The translations under genes and the position numbers were made by a program. From Adhaeribacter pallidiroseus (GTDB lineage: Bacteria > Bacteroidota > Bacteroidia > Cytophagales > Hymenobacteraceae): a stretch of DNA of 64,000 nucleotides. The notes below the pieces were generated by a model. It was not told where the DNA came from. It did not search any database and worked only from the letters and a program-made list of their open reading frames with translations. The stretch covers positions 1,798,001-1,862,000 of the forward strand of contig NZ_QASA01000001.1 in assembly GCF_003340495.1 (NCBI RefSeq). Direction: 5' to 3'. Positions 19,553-28,957 of this stretch are shown here, in pieces. How positions within the stretch are numbered: the stretch's first letter is position 1; the number at the start of each line of letters is the position of its first letter.

Positions 19553-20099
19553 ACAACAAAGGCAGGTAATACCTGCCTTTGTCCTGTAAACTAATTTATT
19601 TTAGGGTAATAGTGAGCGGTGTACTTAAAGTTTAAAGAAGCAACTTAGTTATTAGTCGCCGGTATTTGGGTAAATCTAGCTCTTTTTATTTAATTAATTT
19701 ATTTTCGGAAGAACTTGATTTCTTTTTTAAGGCTATCAAAAGCCAAGTACTAGAAATAATAAAACCGGTGGTAGAAACCACTAATATTGCTAAGGGATTC
19801 ATAGGTGCAAGAATTAAAAACAAGATTATGCAGGCTTATAAGTTACATAAATTATGAGTAGAGCTTGATTCTTTATTCATTTTTATTTTTTATTTCTGAT
19901 TGCATCTATAACCAAACTAATCTTTCTAAAGTTTTATTTACTGCTGGCGATTAATAATTAAAAAAACAGCTTTAAAGGAATATTTTCATTGCTAGTAGGC
20001 ACAACATAATAGTATAAAGTGTTGGGGTAATTTTTTGTTTGTTATCAATGTGCGTAGCCAAAAGTATTTTCGCAAAAAAGCCCCTGATCGGGGCCTTAT
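19553..20099. other. Intergenic region after SPL-like gene
   Basis: Holds the terminator at 19558-19581 and, at its far end, the terminator of the small minus-strand gene. A 63-codon open frame at 19666-19857 would need a TTG start and shows no family resemblance; I do not call it. Confidence 0.4.
19558..19581 (+). terminator. Terminator after SPL-like gene
   Basis: AAAGGCAGGT / ACCTGCCTTT around AAT, six bases after the stop codon, with a short T run. Confidence 0.75.
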
Positions 20100-20100
20100 T
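20074..20100 (-). terminator. Terminator of the small minus-strand gene
   Basis: On the minus strand, GGCCCC-GATC-AGGGGC is followed by six T residues. It directly abuts the stop codon of the 58-residue open frame, supporting that frame as a real gene. Confidence 0.75.
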
Positions 20101-20276
20101 TAAATTAATTTTCTTAAAAACTGTAAAGCTTGTTCGGTAAGCTGGTTTATTGTTTCCGGATGGTGCAAATAGTGGTTTGCTTGTTCTTGGCTTAATGCAT
20201 CGGCTAAAATATTCAAATTTTTAGCTAATGTTTCGTAATCTTCTTGCTGGGTGGTTGGGTAGTTGTTCAGTTCCAT
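20100..20276 (-). CDS. Small hypothetical protein, 58 residues
   Basis: ATG at 20276, TAA at 20102-20100. The product starts MELNNYPTTQQEDYETLAKN and ends in QFLRKLI. It is hydrophilic and mostly helical (acidic and Gln-rich), with no Cys and no signal peptide. I do not recognise a family. The case for coding is the intact frame, codon choice like its neighbours, and an intrinsic terminator immediately at its end on the same strand. It lies between the two SPL-family genes but on the opposite strand, so a functional link is not implied. Confidence 0.55.
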   Translation of the reverse strand: MELNNYPTTQQEDYETLAKNLNILADALSQEQANHYLHHPETINQLTEQALQFLRKLI

Positions 20277-20649
20277 AAATAAAATTATTATGGCAGTTTG
20301 GTAACTAAAATCAGGCTAAAATTATCAATTGTATCACCTATTTAGATGATTAGGTTTTTGTAAAGGATAAAGCCTATTGATTTCTGGGAAAATTTAAAAA
20401 TCTAGGTGTTAAAGGAACTATCTTAATTATTTTACTCGATTAATGAGAGATTAGCAGACCGGAAATGATTAGCTACATAAGCTCTATTTTATTAAAAATT
20501 ATTATAATTAATTTTATTTTTTCAAGCTAAAATTAATAAAATAAACTTCCTGCTTTTACTCTTACAATAATATGTAAGTAGTTGATTAACAATGTTATTA
20601 GTATTTTTCTGGCTGAACCATACGCCCAGCCGGACTGTTATTAATACAT
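20277..20649. other. Intergenic region between small gene and broken SPL paralogue
   Basis: Very AT-rich divergent promoter region. No exact promoter consensus, RNA or repeat recognised. Confidence 0.4.
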
Positions 20650-21681
20650 ATGCAGACATTTCAGCCATCTACTATTTTCTATACGCCCGACGCTTTGAAT
20701 GAGCGGGGGCAGAAAGCTTTATTGTCCCATCCGGCAGCCCGGCACGAAGTTATTCAACAGCATAATCGCTTGCCTGCCCTCGAGAGTAATCACTTTCAGA
20801 TTAAATCGGAAGTACTGGTTTTAGGAAGGTTGAAAACACTGGTTTGCCGGGAAAGTGGCCGCAGTTCTGATTTTATTTCTCCCAGCTTAGCCAACGGCTG
20901 TATGGGTGCGTGTGCGTATTGCTACGTCGACCGGAATAAAGCGGTTAATCCTATAACCTTGTTTACCAACACCGAAGAAATTCTGGCTGCTGTGGATAAG
21001 CACGTACAAAAGCAGGTTTGGCCAAAGATACCTAACCAAACTCATCCTTTATATTACACCTACGATATTGGTTGTAATTCGGATATTTCGGTGGATGCCG
21101 CTTTATCGGATAACGTGCAAGTAGCCGTTGATTTTTACCGGAAGCATCCGAAAGCTTTTGCCACTTTTGCCACTAAGTTTGTGAATCCGGAAATGCTTAC
21201 CTACGATCCACAGGGTAAGGTGCGCATCCGGTTTAGTTTATTGCCCCACAAAGTAAGCAAGTTGGTAGATGTACGTACCGATTCGGTAGAAAAACGCATA
21301 TCAGCCATTAATGATTTTTACCAGGCGGGTTAAGAGGTGCACGTTAATTTTTCGCCGGTTATTGTTTACGAGGGCTGGCAGCAAGATTACCGGGAATTAT
21401 TTGAGGAACTAAATGCGGTGGTGCATCCCAAAGTAAAAGAACAGATGAGTTGCGAAGTTAATTTTTTAACGCATAACTTCTGGCAGCACGAAGCCAACCT
21501 GGCCATTAATCCAAAAGCAGAATCGTTGATTTGGACGCCGGAAACCCAGGAGACGAAACGCAGCCAGTTTGGCGGTATTAACGTGCGGTATCAGCACCAA
21601 TTAAAGAATCAGCTAATTTCGGAGTTTAAGCAATTGCATCAGGAAATTATTCCGTGGTGCCCCATTCGGTATATTTTTTAA
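20650..21681 (+). pseudogene. Second SPL-family radical SAM gene, interrupted by in-frame TAA
   Basis: Read through one stop this is a 343-codon SPL-family protein: cluster motif CMGACAYCYVD (CxxxCxxC) near residue 86, KFVNPEMLTYDP near 177, and after the stop VHVNFSPVIVYEGWQQDY and a normal C-terminal half. The stop is TAA at 21331-21333, in the phrase YQAG-stop-EVHVNFSP, and the frame is unchanged on both sides. A Tyr or similar codon probably stood there (TAT/TAC to TAA). The first 227 residues alone keep the cluster but lose the rest of the barrel. Distinct from the intact paralogue at 18470. It could be real decay, a base error or readthrough; sequence alone cannot decide. Confidence 0.85.
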
Positions 21682-21690
21682 ATTTACAGC

Positions 21691-21720
21691 AAAAAGGCCG
21701 GTTCGTTTACCGGCCTTTTT
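21691..21720. terminator. Bidirectional terminator
   Basis: AAAAAGGCCGG (21691-21701) and CCGGCCTTTTT (21710-21720) form a symmetric hairpin between converging genes. Confidence 0.85.
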
Positions 21721-21741
21721 CTATTTTTTAAATTAACAAAC

Positions 21742-22119
21742 CTATATCCGGCTGTAATCCGAATCTGATTCTTCGGGTTTGGTTTCTTTGCTGCCAAAAG
21801 GTTGGTCGTTGGCCCGGATACCGTTGGTTTGGCCATCCATTTCGTCGTAACTACCTTCAAACTCAAAACCGGGACCTTGCGCTATCGATTCTTTGCTTTC
21901 CGGATCGTTGGCTCCGTAACCGGTGGTTTCGTTGCCGCCAATGTGTAAATTACTTAAAGAATCTTTTTGGTCGTTGCGCTCGGTTTCGCCATTCGGACCT
22001 ACGTTGCGGTAGGCACTTGGATCGGGCTGATTGCCGTTCGCTTGGTCCTGGTGATAATCCGAATTAACGGTTTTAGGTTTATTTGGGGTCGTTTGTTTAT
22101 CTTCTTCTGCTAATGCCAT
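21742..22119 (-). CDS. Hypothetical hydrophilic, probably disordered protein
   Basis: 125 residues rich in Asn, Gly, Asp, Glu, Ser and Pro, with hardly any hydrophobic residues and no Cys. Repeated acidic/polar phrases such as NDQKDSLSNLHIGGNE and NDPESKES suggest an intrinsically disordered protein. I do not recognise a domain. No signal peptide, so probably cytoplasmic; stress-protective hydrophilins have such composition, but that is only a possibility. Single gene, sharing the bidirectional terminator with the broken SPL gene. Confidence 0.6.
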   Translation of the reverse strand: MALAEEDKQTTPNKPKTVNSDYHQDQANGNQPDPSAYRNVGPNGETERNDQKDSLSNLHIGGNETTGYGANDPESKESIAQGPGFEFEGSYDEMDGQTNGIRANDQPFGSKETKPEESDSDYSRI

Positions 22120-22220
22120 CGTAGTAAGTGCTTAGTGAACTTACCTGTACGCAGTCCTAAGAGCCTAGGTTCTTCTGCAGCTTGATGTAACCTTAATTTA
22201 AAAGTAAAAATAACAGCCAA

Positions 22221-22523
22221 TTACCGCATGGCTCCACTAAATCGATAGCTAGCCTGCTCGACATGCTTTTTAATTAACGAAAACTTTTCGGGATTTCTCA
22301 CTTCCGGTACGCCGGTACCTTCTAAAACCGCTTTGATGTAGATGATTTCTTCTTTGGCCGATTTATCCGCTTTGTATTCCCGCGAAGGAGTAAAGGTGGT
22401 AAACACCCGGTCTTCAAATTTCTTTACTAAAATCTGCAACTTCTGCGTGACAATGTCTAACATCTGATCTTTAGATTCGGCATCTTTTAATTTTTCGATT
22501 ACCTTAATAGTGATTTCTTCCAT
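22221..22523 (-). CDS. Hypothetical protein, 100 residues
   Basis: 100 residues, charged and helical at the N terminus (ITIKVIEKLKDAESKDQMLD), then a KFEDRVFTTFTPSREY region and a C-terminal basic patch. No membrane segment or signal. Unrecognised family. It lies 100 bases upstream of the disordered-protein gene on the same strand; no terminator separates them, so they may be cotranscribed. Confidence 0.6.
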   Translation of the reverse strand: MEEITIKVIEKLKDAESKDQMLDIVTQKLQILVKKFEDRVFTTFTPSREYKADKSAKEEIIYIKAVLEGTGVPEVRNPEKFSLIKKHVEQASYRFSGAMR

Positions 22524-22968
22524 TTAGTAATTAATTAGGTTTATACTGGGTGCTACTTTCTATGTTTACCTATTTATTTCCTGAGTAAATCGGGTAAAAT
22601 AGAGGATCGTATTTATTTTTGAATAATAAGTTTATGGCTTGTAGGTGGGAAAACAATTACCATTTTTAAATTCTTAACTGCCAGATTTCTTATCTTTTGC
22701 CTTCACCTTTAAAATAGATAAGAACATCTTTCGATATTGGCAGAAGGTCCTACTTGTATATGTTTTTGATTGTAGAAGGTTTCATATTGGAGTATATTTT
22801 TAAATTTATGTATGTTTATACAAATTTAAGCCTTAAATTTTAGGAGTGCAATCAGAATAAATTAAAAAATTTTGGTAAGCGCCTTTAAATTTAAACTAGT
22901 TAATTATAATTTGAGTATTTCATCACCTTAATTTACCTTCGTTTTAAAAGAAATTTTATCCAGCTGTT
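22524..22968. other. Divergent intergenic region upstream of the urease operon
   Basis: 445 AT-rich bases with a candidate promoter for ureA at 22910-22941. No NikR- or Ni-responsive riboswitch-like structure was recognised. Confidence 0.4.
22910..22941 (+). promoter_or_regulatory. Candidate promoter of the urease operon
   Basis: TTTG (22910-22913), 20-base spacer, TACCTTCG (22934-22941), one mismatch to TAnnTTTG. It sits 28 bases upstream of the ureA start. Confidence 0.4.
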
Positions 22969-23271
22969 ATGCATTTAACTCCTCGTGAAACCGAAAAACT
23001 GTTGTTGTATTTAGCTGGTGAATTGGCCGAAAAACGAAAAGCCCGGGGATTAAAGTTAAATTACCCCGAAGCCATTGCTTTAATCAGCAGCCAGGTGCAG
23101 GAAGCCGCCCGCGACGGAAGAACCGTAGCCGAATTAATGCATTTTGGCGCTACCATTCTCACCCGGCAAGATGTGATGGAAGGAATTCCGGAGATGATTG
23201 AAGAAATACAAGTAGAAGCCACCTTCCCGGACGGTACCAAACTCGTAACCGTTCATCATCCTATCCGATAA
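22969..23271 (+). CDS. ureA: Urease subunit gamma
   Basis: 100 residues, exact usual length. Starts [20 protein letters not shown] and carries the family phrase [29 protein letters not shown]. Structural subunit of the nickel urease that hydrolyses urea to ammonia and carbamate. First gene of a contiguous ureABCEFGD operon; 18 bases separate it from ureB, so the gamma and beta subunits are separate polypeptides here rather than fused as in Helicobacter. Confidence 0.98.
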   Translation: MHLTPRETEKLLLYLAGELAEKRKARGLKLNYPEAIALISSQVQEAARDGRTVAELMHFGATILTRQDVMEGIPEMIEEIQVEATFPDGTKLVTVHHPIR

Positions 23272-23289
23272 CGTATAGCTGCATCATAC

Positions 23290-23664
23290 ATGATTCCAGG
23301 AGAATATTTCATACCTAAAGGTAATATTGAAGCAAATACCGGTCGCCGCACCCGTACCTTAGTTATAGTAAATACCGGAGATCGGCCCGTGCAAATAGGG
23401 TCGCATTTTCATTTTTTTGAAGTTAATCCACAATTAGCCTTTAACCGGGAGCAAGCTTTTGGGATGCGCCTGAACATTGCGGCCGGCACAGCCGTGCGCT
23501 TTGAACCCGGCGAAGAAAAAACAGTGGTGCTGGTAGAATTAGGCGGCCATAGAAAAGTTTTTGGCATGAACCTACTAGTAAATGGCGCTACCACGGACCC
23601 GGCGATCAAGCAGCAAAGCCTGACCAAAGCAGAACAGGCTCAGTTTAAAATGAAAGAATTATGA
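23290..23664 (+). CDS. ureB: Urease subunit beta
   Basis: 124 residues, slightly longer than the typical 100-110 owing to a C-terminal extension (about the last 20 residues). Starts [11 protein letters not shown] and carries [20 protein letters not shown] and [20 protein letters not shown], the beta-subunit signatures. The stop overlaps the ureC ATG by four bases (ATGA), coupling translation of beta and alpha subunits. Confidence 0.98.
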   Translation: MIPGEYFIPKGNIEANTGRRTRTLVIVNTGDRPVQIGSHFHFFEVNPQLAFNREQAFGMRLNIAAGTAVRFEPGEEKTVVLVELGGHRKVFGMNLLVNGATTDPAIKQQSLTKAEQAQFKMKEL

Positions 23665-25382
23665 GCCTGAGAATAAACAAAATTAAGTACGCCAACATGT
23701 ACGGCCCTACTACCGGCGATAAGGTACGACTGGGCGATACCGATATTCTGATCGAAATTGAAAAAGATTACGCGGTTTACGGCGAAGAAAGTAAGTTTGG
23801 AGGCGGCAAAACGGTGCGCGATGGCATGGCCCAATCCAGCACGGCTAAACGGGACGAAGGCGTATTAGATATGGCAATTACCAGCGTAATCGTGCTGGAT
23901 TATTGGGGCATTGTAAAAGCGGATGTAGGCATAAAGGATGGTAAAATTGCCGGTATTGGCAAAGCGGGTAATCCGGATATTATGGATGGCGTACACCCCA
24001 ACATGATTATAGGGGCCGCTACCGAAGTACACGGCGGGGCCGGTTTAATTTTAACTGCCGGAGGTATTGATTCGCACATACATTTTATTTGTCCGCAGCA
24101 AATAGAACACGCTTTGTATAGTGGTGTTACTACCATGATTGGGGGCGGCACGGGTCCGGCCGATGGTACCAATGCCACTACCGTAACGCCGGGTAAATGG
24201 TTTATGCAAAAAATGCTCGAAGCGGCCGAAGATTTCCCCATGAACTTAGGTTTTCTGGGAAAAGGAAACTGTGCCACCGAGGCTCCTCTGGAAGAACAAA
24301 TAGTAGCCGGGGCTTTAGGTTTAAAAATACACGAAGACTGGGGGGCAACTCCGGCCGTGATCGAAGCTTCTTTAAACGTGGCCGATAAATACGATGTGCA
24401 GGTAGCTATCCACACTGATACGCTGAACGAATCGGGTTTTCTGGAACATACTTTAAAAGCCATTAACGGACGGGTGATCCATACGTACCATACCGAGGGC
24501 GCGGGTGGCGGGCACGCCCCGGATATTATACGAGCGGCATCTTTTTTAAATATTTTGCCTTCCTCCACCAATCCTACCCGACCTTATACTATAAATACCA
24601 TCGACGAGCACCTGGATATGCTCATGGTGTGCCATCATCTGGACAAGAATGTGCCGGAGGATGTGGCTTTTGCCGATTCCCGGATTCGGCCCGAAACTAT
24701 TGCGGCTGAAGACATTTTGCACGATCTGGGAGTATTTAGCATGATGAGTTCCGATTCGCAAGCCATGGGTCGGGTGGGGGAAGTTATTCTCCGCACCTGG
24801 CAAACGGCCGATAAAATGAAAAAACAACGCGGCTTTTTACCGGAAGATTTAAATCAAAACAATGATAATTTCCGGGCGAAACGATATGTGGCGAAATACA
24901 CCATTAACCCGGCTATTACGCACGGCATTGCCGATTACGTAGGTTCTATAGAAGTAGGTAAAATGGCCGATTTCGTGCTTTGGAAACCCGCCTTATTCGG
25001 GGCTAAACCCGAGATGATTATTAAAGGTGGGATGATCATCGCCAGTAAAATGGGTGACCCGAATGCATCTATCCCGACGCCCCAACCCGTAATTTACCGG
25101 AAAATGTTTGGCGCCCACGGCAAAGCATTATTTAAAACCTGCGCCACTTTTGTGTCGCAAGCTGCTTTCGATAATGGCATTGTAGCGGAATACAATTTGC
25201 AGAAAATAGTGCTACCGGTTAAAAATTGCCGGAACATCAGTAAAAAAGATTTGATTCACAATGATCAGACGCCCAATATTGAGGTAAACCCGGAAAACTA
25301 CGAAGTGCGGGTTGATGGTGCAAAAATCTCCTGCGAACCTTTGAAAGAAGTAGCCTTAGCCCAGCGCTATTTTCTATTTTAA
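23661..25382 (+). CDS. ureC: Urease subunit alpha (catalytic)
   Basis: 573 residues, full-length catalytic subunit. Starts with [19 protein letters not shown]. Nickel-ligand His pair in [12 protein letters not shown] (about 132-143), carbamylated Lys in [12 protein letters not shown] (about 218-229), His ligands in [10 protein letters not shown] and [15 protein letters not shown], and the flap with the catalytic His in [20 protein letters not shown] (about 321-340). All key residues are present, so an active enzyme is expected once the accessory proteins load nickel. Confidence 0.98.
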   Translation: MSLRINKIKYANMYGPTTGDKVRLGDTDILIEIEKDYAVYGEESKFGGGKTVRDGMAQSSTAKRDEGVLDMAITSVIVLDYWGIVKADVGIKDGKIAGIGKAGNPDIMDGVHPNMIIGAATEVHGGAGLILTAGGIDSHIHFICPQQIEHALYSGVTTMIGGGTGPADGTNATTVTPGKWFMQKMLEAAEDFPMNLGFLGKGNCATEAPLEEQIVAGALGLKIHEDWGATPAVIEASLNVADKYDVQVAIHTDTLNESGFLEHTLKAINGRVIHTYHTEGAGGGHAPDIIRAASFLNILPSSTNPTRPYTINTIDEHLDMLMVCHHLDKNVPEDVAFADSRIRPETIAAEDILHDLGVFSMMSSDSQAMGRVGEVILRTWQTADKMKKQRGFLPEDLNQNNDNFRAKRYVAKYTINPAITHGIADYVGSIEVGKMADFVLWKPALFGAKPEMIIKGGMIIASKMGDPNASIPTPQPVIYRKMFGAHGKALFKTCATFVSQAAFDNGIVAEYNLQKIVLPVKNCRNISKKDLIHNDQTPNIEVNPENYEVRVDGAKISCEPLKEVALAQRYFLF

Positions 25383-25437
25383 GGCACCTTAGAAATAAAA
25401 AATTTAAAAATCTCTTAAATTAAAGCTGTTTGTTACC

Positions 25438-25953
25438 ATGATCATCAAGGAAATAATAGGGAATACAGCTTTTTTAAGTTTAGCAAATCGTACTGTTGAT
25501 TATTTGTACCTGGAATGGTTTGAAACAACCAAACGCATTATTCGCAAAGAAACGGCCGCTGGCCAGGAAGTAGCCATAAAGCTTTTACAAGAAGGTTTGC
25601 GCTTGCAGGAAGGAGATGTTTTGTGGGTAAATGAGTCAGCAGCTATTGTGGTATCCATTATTGCTTGCGAGGCCATTGTTATTACGCCGCAAAGTTTATT
25701 GCAAATGGGTACTGTTTGTTACGAAATCGGCAATAAGCATCTGCCTTTATTTATTCAGGATGATGAAGTGTTAGTCCCTTACGAAGCTCCTTTGTTTCGC
25801 TTATTAGCCGCCAGCGGTTACCAGCCACAAATTAAAACACGCAAGCTTTTACACATGCTGAAAGCTAATGTGGTACCACATGAACACGAACGGGTAAGTA
25901 AATCCGGCGAAACCTTATTTACTAAAATCCTCAACTTAAGCACTAAATCTTAA
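25438..25953 (+). CDS. ureE: Urease accessory protein UreE (nickel metallochaperone)
   Basis: 171 residues. UreE delivers nickel to the UreDFG complex. The N-terminal domain has WFETTKRIIRKETAAG and LQEGDVLW; the C-terminal metal-binding domain has IGNKHLPLFIQDDEVLVPYE with the conserved His at about residue 101. The tail holds PHEHERVS, so only a few His rather than the long His-rich tail of Klebsiella UreE. The 55-base gap from ureC contains no terminator. Assignment rests on domain pattern and position. Confidence 0.92.
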   Translation: MIIKEIIGNTAFLSLANRTVDYLYLEWFETTKRIIRKETAAGQEVAIKLLQEGLRLQEGDVLWVNESAAIVVSIIACEAIVITPQSLLQMGTVCYEIGNKHLPLFIQDDEVLVPYEAPLFRLLAASGYQPQIKTRKLLHMLKANVVPHEHERVSKSGETLFTKILNLSTKS

Positions 25954-25958
25954 AGATT

Positions 25959-26651
25959 TTGAACGAAGCAGTTAATCTACTTCATCTGTTGCAACTGGCA
26001 GATCCTATGTTGCCAATCGGGGGGTACAGCCATTCTTATGGTTTGGAGACATACGTGCAATTAGGCTTAGTGCGAGATACCCCTACCGCGACAGAATTAG
26101 TAGAAACCATGCTCGCGCAAAATATTTTTTACAACGATGCCGCTTTTGTGCATTTAGCATACCACGCAGCTACTGCTACCAATTTTAACGAAATACTATT
26201 ACTCGACACCGAATGTACGGCTCTTAAAAGTCCTCGGGAAGTCAGGCAAGCCAGCCAGAAATTGGGCATCCGGTTGTTAAAAATTTTTCAGCGCTTAATT
26301 GAGTCCGACTTAGCCACCGCTTACGAAACCGCCATTGCTCAACAGCAGGCGCTTGGCCATTATAGTTTAGTTTTTGGAATATATGCCCAGGCTTTAAACA
26401 TTAACCTAACCGATGCCTTAACCGCTTTTTATTACAATGCAGCGGCTGGCCTGGTAACAAATTGTGTCAAGCTAATTCCATTGGGCCAGATGGATGGGCA
26501 AAAAATCCTTTTTAATTTACAGAATACCATAACTCATTTAGTTGCCAATAATTTAGGGCTGTCAAGGGATTTAGTGGGAGTTTGTACCGTGGGTTTTGAT
26601 ATCCGGAGCATGCAGCACGAGCGGCTATATACCCGGCTGTATATGTCCTGA
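25959..26651 (+). CDS. ureF: Urease accessory protein UreF
   Basis: 230 residues, all-helical nickel-insertion factor. The N terminus LLHLLQLADPMLPIGGYSHSYGLE is the UreF signature. The only start that preserves it is a TTG at 25959, six bases after the ureE stop; no ATG lies in range, so the rare start may limit UreF expression. C-terminal region has LVTNCVKLIPLGQMDGQKIL and ends near DIRSMQHERLYTRLYMS, as in homologues. Acts with UreG and UreD. Confidence 0.94.
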   Translation: MNEAVNLLHLLQLADPMLPIGGYSHSYGLETYVQLGLVRDTPTATELVETMLAQNIFYNDAAFVHLAYHAATATNFNEILLLDTECTALKSPREVRQASQKLGIRLLKIFQRLIESDLATAYETAIAQQQALGHYSLVFGIYAQALNINLTDALTAFYYNAAAGLVTNCVKLIPLGQMDGQKILFNLQNTITHLVANNLGLSRDLVGVCTVGFDIRSMQHERLYTRLYMS

Positions 26652-26684
26652 GAAACAGAAAATTTTAAAAAAAGATTTTAGATA

Positions 26685-27326
26685 ATGGCTAACGAACGTA
26701 AATACATAAAAATTGGGGTAGCCGGTCCGGTTGGCTCAGGTAAAACAGCTTTAATAGAACGTTTGTCGCGGCAATTTGTGGGTGCTTACAGTGTGGGCGT
26801 TATTACCAATGATATTTACACGAAAGAAGATGCCGAATTTTTAACCCGGAATAGTTTGCTCCCGCCCGACAGAATAATTGGAGTAGAAACCGGAGGCTGT
26901 CCGCACACCGCTATCCGCGAAGATGCCAGCATGAACCTGGAAGCCGTAGATGAATTAGCTAATCGTTTTCCGGACTTAAATATTATTTTCATAGAAAGTG
27001 GCGGGGATAATCTTTCAGCGACCTTTAGTCCGGAGTTAGCGGATGTAACCATATTCGTAATTGATGTAGCCGAGGGGGATAAAATCCCCCGGAAAGGCGG
27101 ACCAGGCATTACGCGATCGGATTTATTAATTATTAACAAAATAGATCTTGCTCCCTACGTTGGAGCCAGTTTAGAAATAATGGAAAGCGATGCTGCCCGG
27201 ATGCGGCTTGGCCGCCCTTTTATATTTACCAATCTGATGAATTTGCAAGGGCTAGATCAGGTAATTGCCTGGATAAAAAAATATGCCTTGTTGGAAGATA
27301 TGGTAACTACCGGACAGGCCGAGTAA
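26685..27326 (+). CDS. ureG: Urease accessory protein UreG (GTPase)
   Basis: 213 residues, SIMIBI GTPase. P-loop [14 protein letters not shown] at about 14-27, nickel-binding Cys-Pro-His in [18 protein letters not shown] (about 68-85), Walker B-like [19 protein letters not shown] and base-specificity motif NKID near 150. It powers nickel insertion by GTP hydrolysis. One-base spacing to ureD follows. Confidence 0.98.
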   Translation: MANERKYIKIGVAGPVGSGKTALIERLSRQFVGAYSVGVITNDIYTKEDAEFLTRNSLLPPDRIIGVETGGCPHTAIREDASMNLEAVDELANRFPDLNIIFIESGGDNLSATFSPELADVTIFVIDVAEGDKIPRKGGPGITRSDLLIINKIDLAPYVGASLEIMESDAARMRLGRPFIFTNLMNLQGLDQVIAWIKKYALLEDMVTTGQAE

Positions 27327-27327
27327 A

Positions 27328-28140
27328 ATGATTGGCGAACTTACATTTACAGTTGCTAATCGCACGGGTAAAAGTTTTCTGGGTCAGGCCTACTGTACCC
27401 ATCCTTTTAAAATAGCACCAGTAGGGGAGCACCCGGAAAATCCTACGCTTTACCTAATGATTCGAAGCTCTTCGCCGGGCGTTCTGGACAATGATCATTA
27501 TAAAATTAACATTCATTTAAACTCAGGTAGTCGTCTGCATCTACAAACCCAATCTTACCAACGAATTTTTAAAATGGATAACGGAGCTCGCCAGGAGATG
27601 GTGGTTAACCTGGCGGCAAAAAGTTACTTCTGTTTTATTCCGCATCCGGTAGTGCCCCACGAAAATTCCCGGTTTTACAGCCATACCGTTATAAACATGG
27701 CCGAAGAATCGCGGCTTGTCTGGGGAGAAATTATTACTTGTGGCCGAAAGTTATCCGGCGAAGCATTTAAATTTACTTCTTTGCACACTATTTTAAAAAT
27801 CTATAATGGAGATCGCCTGATTTTTAAAGATCAATTACTGCTTTGCCCCGGAACCACCCGCTTACAAAATTTAGGGCTTTACGAAGATTATTCGCACCAA
27901 GCTAATTTGGTATTGTTACCTGCCGGACCAGATGCAGCAACGCTTTTGGAGTTGGTACAGGAATATTTTTTAAAAATCAATAATGTAGCCGTTGGTTTAA
28001 CCGAGATTGCTTCTAACGGAATTTTAATACGAATACTTGGAACTAGCGGAGAACAATTATTTAGTTGCCTGCAGGAAATAAGTGCCTTGTTACTAGAAAA
28101 CATAGCTGGTTCCGAAATATTGCTTAGTCCGGAAAAATGA
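27328..28140 (+). CDS. ureD: Urease accessory protein UreD/UreH
   Basis: 270 residues. Predominantly beta-strand scaffold protein that binds urease apoprotein. Family features are the segment LHLQTQSYQRIFKMDNGARQE (about 72-92, usual form TTQSATKVY), the CFIPHPVVPHENSRF phrase (about 111-125), and WGEIITCGRKLSGEAF. It follows ureG directly. UreD is divergent in Bacteroidota but position and motifs agree. Confidence 0.92.
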   Translation: MIGELTFTVANRTGKSFLGQAYCTHPFKIAPVGEHPENPTLYLMIRSSSPGVLDNDHYKINIHLNSGSRLHLQTQSYQRIFKMDNGARQEMVVNLAAKSYFCFIPHPVVPHENSRFYSHTVINMAEESRLVWGEIITCGRKLSGEAFKFTSLHTILKIYNGDRLIFKDQLLLCPGTTRLQNLGLYEDYSHQANLVLLPAGPDAATLLELVQEYFLKINNVAVGLTEIASNGILIRILGTSGEQLFSCLQEISALLLENIAGSEILLSPEK

Positions 28141-28146
28141 ACTTTT

Positions 28147-28854
28147 ATGCTTATGACTGCCGAGTTTCAGCTTTTAACCTTAACCGCCATTGGTATTAGT
28201 TTTATTCATACCATTACGGGTCCGGATCATTACGTACCTTTTATTGCACTTTCCCGAACCCGGAATTGGTCTGTAATAAAAACGATTACCTGTACCGTAG
28301 TTTGTGGATTAGGGCATGTAGGAAGTTCTGTTTTGCTCGGATTAGTGGGTATTGGTTTAGGCTGGTCCCTTTCCAAACTAAGTTGGTTGGAACAGGTGCG
28401 GGGAGGTTTAGCGGGTTGGGGGCTCCTTTTATTTGGTGTGCTGTATACCGTCTGGGGATTAAAGCAAGCGTATCAAAACCGACCGCATAAACATTTCGAT
28501 GCCTACCCGGATAGTTCTGTTTATGTATATGAGCACCGCCCCGGCGAAGTTGTTTATCCGCACCAGCGCAAAAAAGTTACGCCGTGGGTACTATTTATTA
28601 TTTTTATATTAGGCCCTTGCGAACCGCTGATACCTTTGCTTTCCTATCCGGCAGCTCAGGATTCTACCGCTGGTATAATCTGGCTGGTAAGTATTTTTAC
28701 GCTGTTTACCATTCTTACCATGGTAGCTATGGTGCTGCTGGGTTACTATGGAATATCTTTTTTTAAAAATTCAGTATTAGAGCGGTATGTGCACGCCATT
28801 GGCGGTTCTACCATTGTGGCTTGTGGGATAGGCATGTTGTTTTTAGGCTGGTAA
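28147..28854 (+). CDS. NicO/UreH-type metal permease, probable nickel importer
   Basis: 235 residues with about six membrane segments. Metal-site motifs are HTITGPDHYVPFIALSR (about 21-37, the HxxxGPDH motif), CGLGHVGSSVLLGL (about 54-67) and FILGPCEPLIPLL (about 153-165), all typical of the UreH/NicO/TauE-like nickel-cobalt family. The central loop is rich in His, Tyr and Pro. Placement six bases after ureD makes nickel supply for urease the likely role. The metal is inferred from context. Confidence 0.85.
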   Translation: MLMTAEFQLLTLTAIGISFIHTITGPDHYVPFIALSRTRNWSVIKTITCTVVCGLGHVGSSVLLGLVGIGLGWSLSKLSWLEQVRGGLAGWGLLLFGVLYTVWGLKQAYQNRPHKHFDAYPDSSVYVYEHRPGEVVYPHQRKKVTPWVLFIIFILGPCEPLIPLLSYPAAQDSTAGIIWLVSIFTLFTILTMVAMVLLGYYGISFFKNSVLERYVHAIGGSTIVACGIGMLFLGW

Positions 28855-28957
28855 AAAGAAATTATACCGCATCAAGTAATGTTAAAAAGCATCCCTTATC
28901 GTCAGGTTAATCAACCTTTATTTGTAAACCTTTTCGACTTGTTTGTTGTATGACCTT

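Noticed and set aside
19666-19857. 63-codon plus-strand frame after the SPL-like gene
   Set aside because: Needs a TTG start, has no terminator, RBS or family resemblance, and lies in AT-rich sequence.
23900-24571. 223-codon minus-strand frame in ureC
   Set aside because: Antisense shadow of a highly conserved gene; Pro/Cys/Ser-rich text typical of reverse reading.
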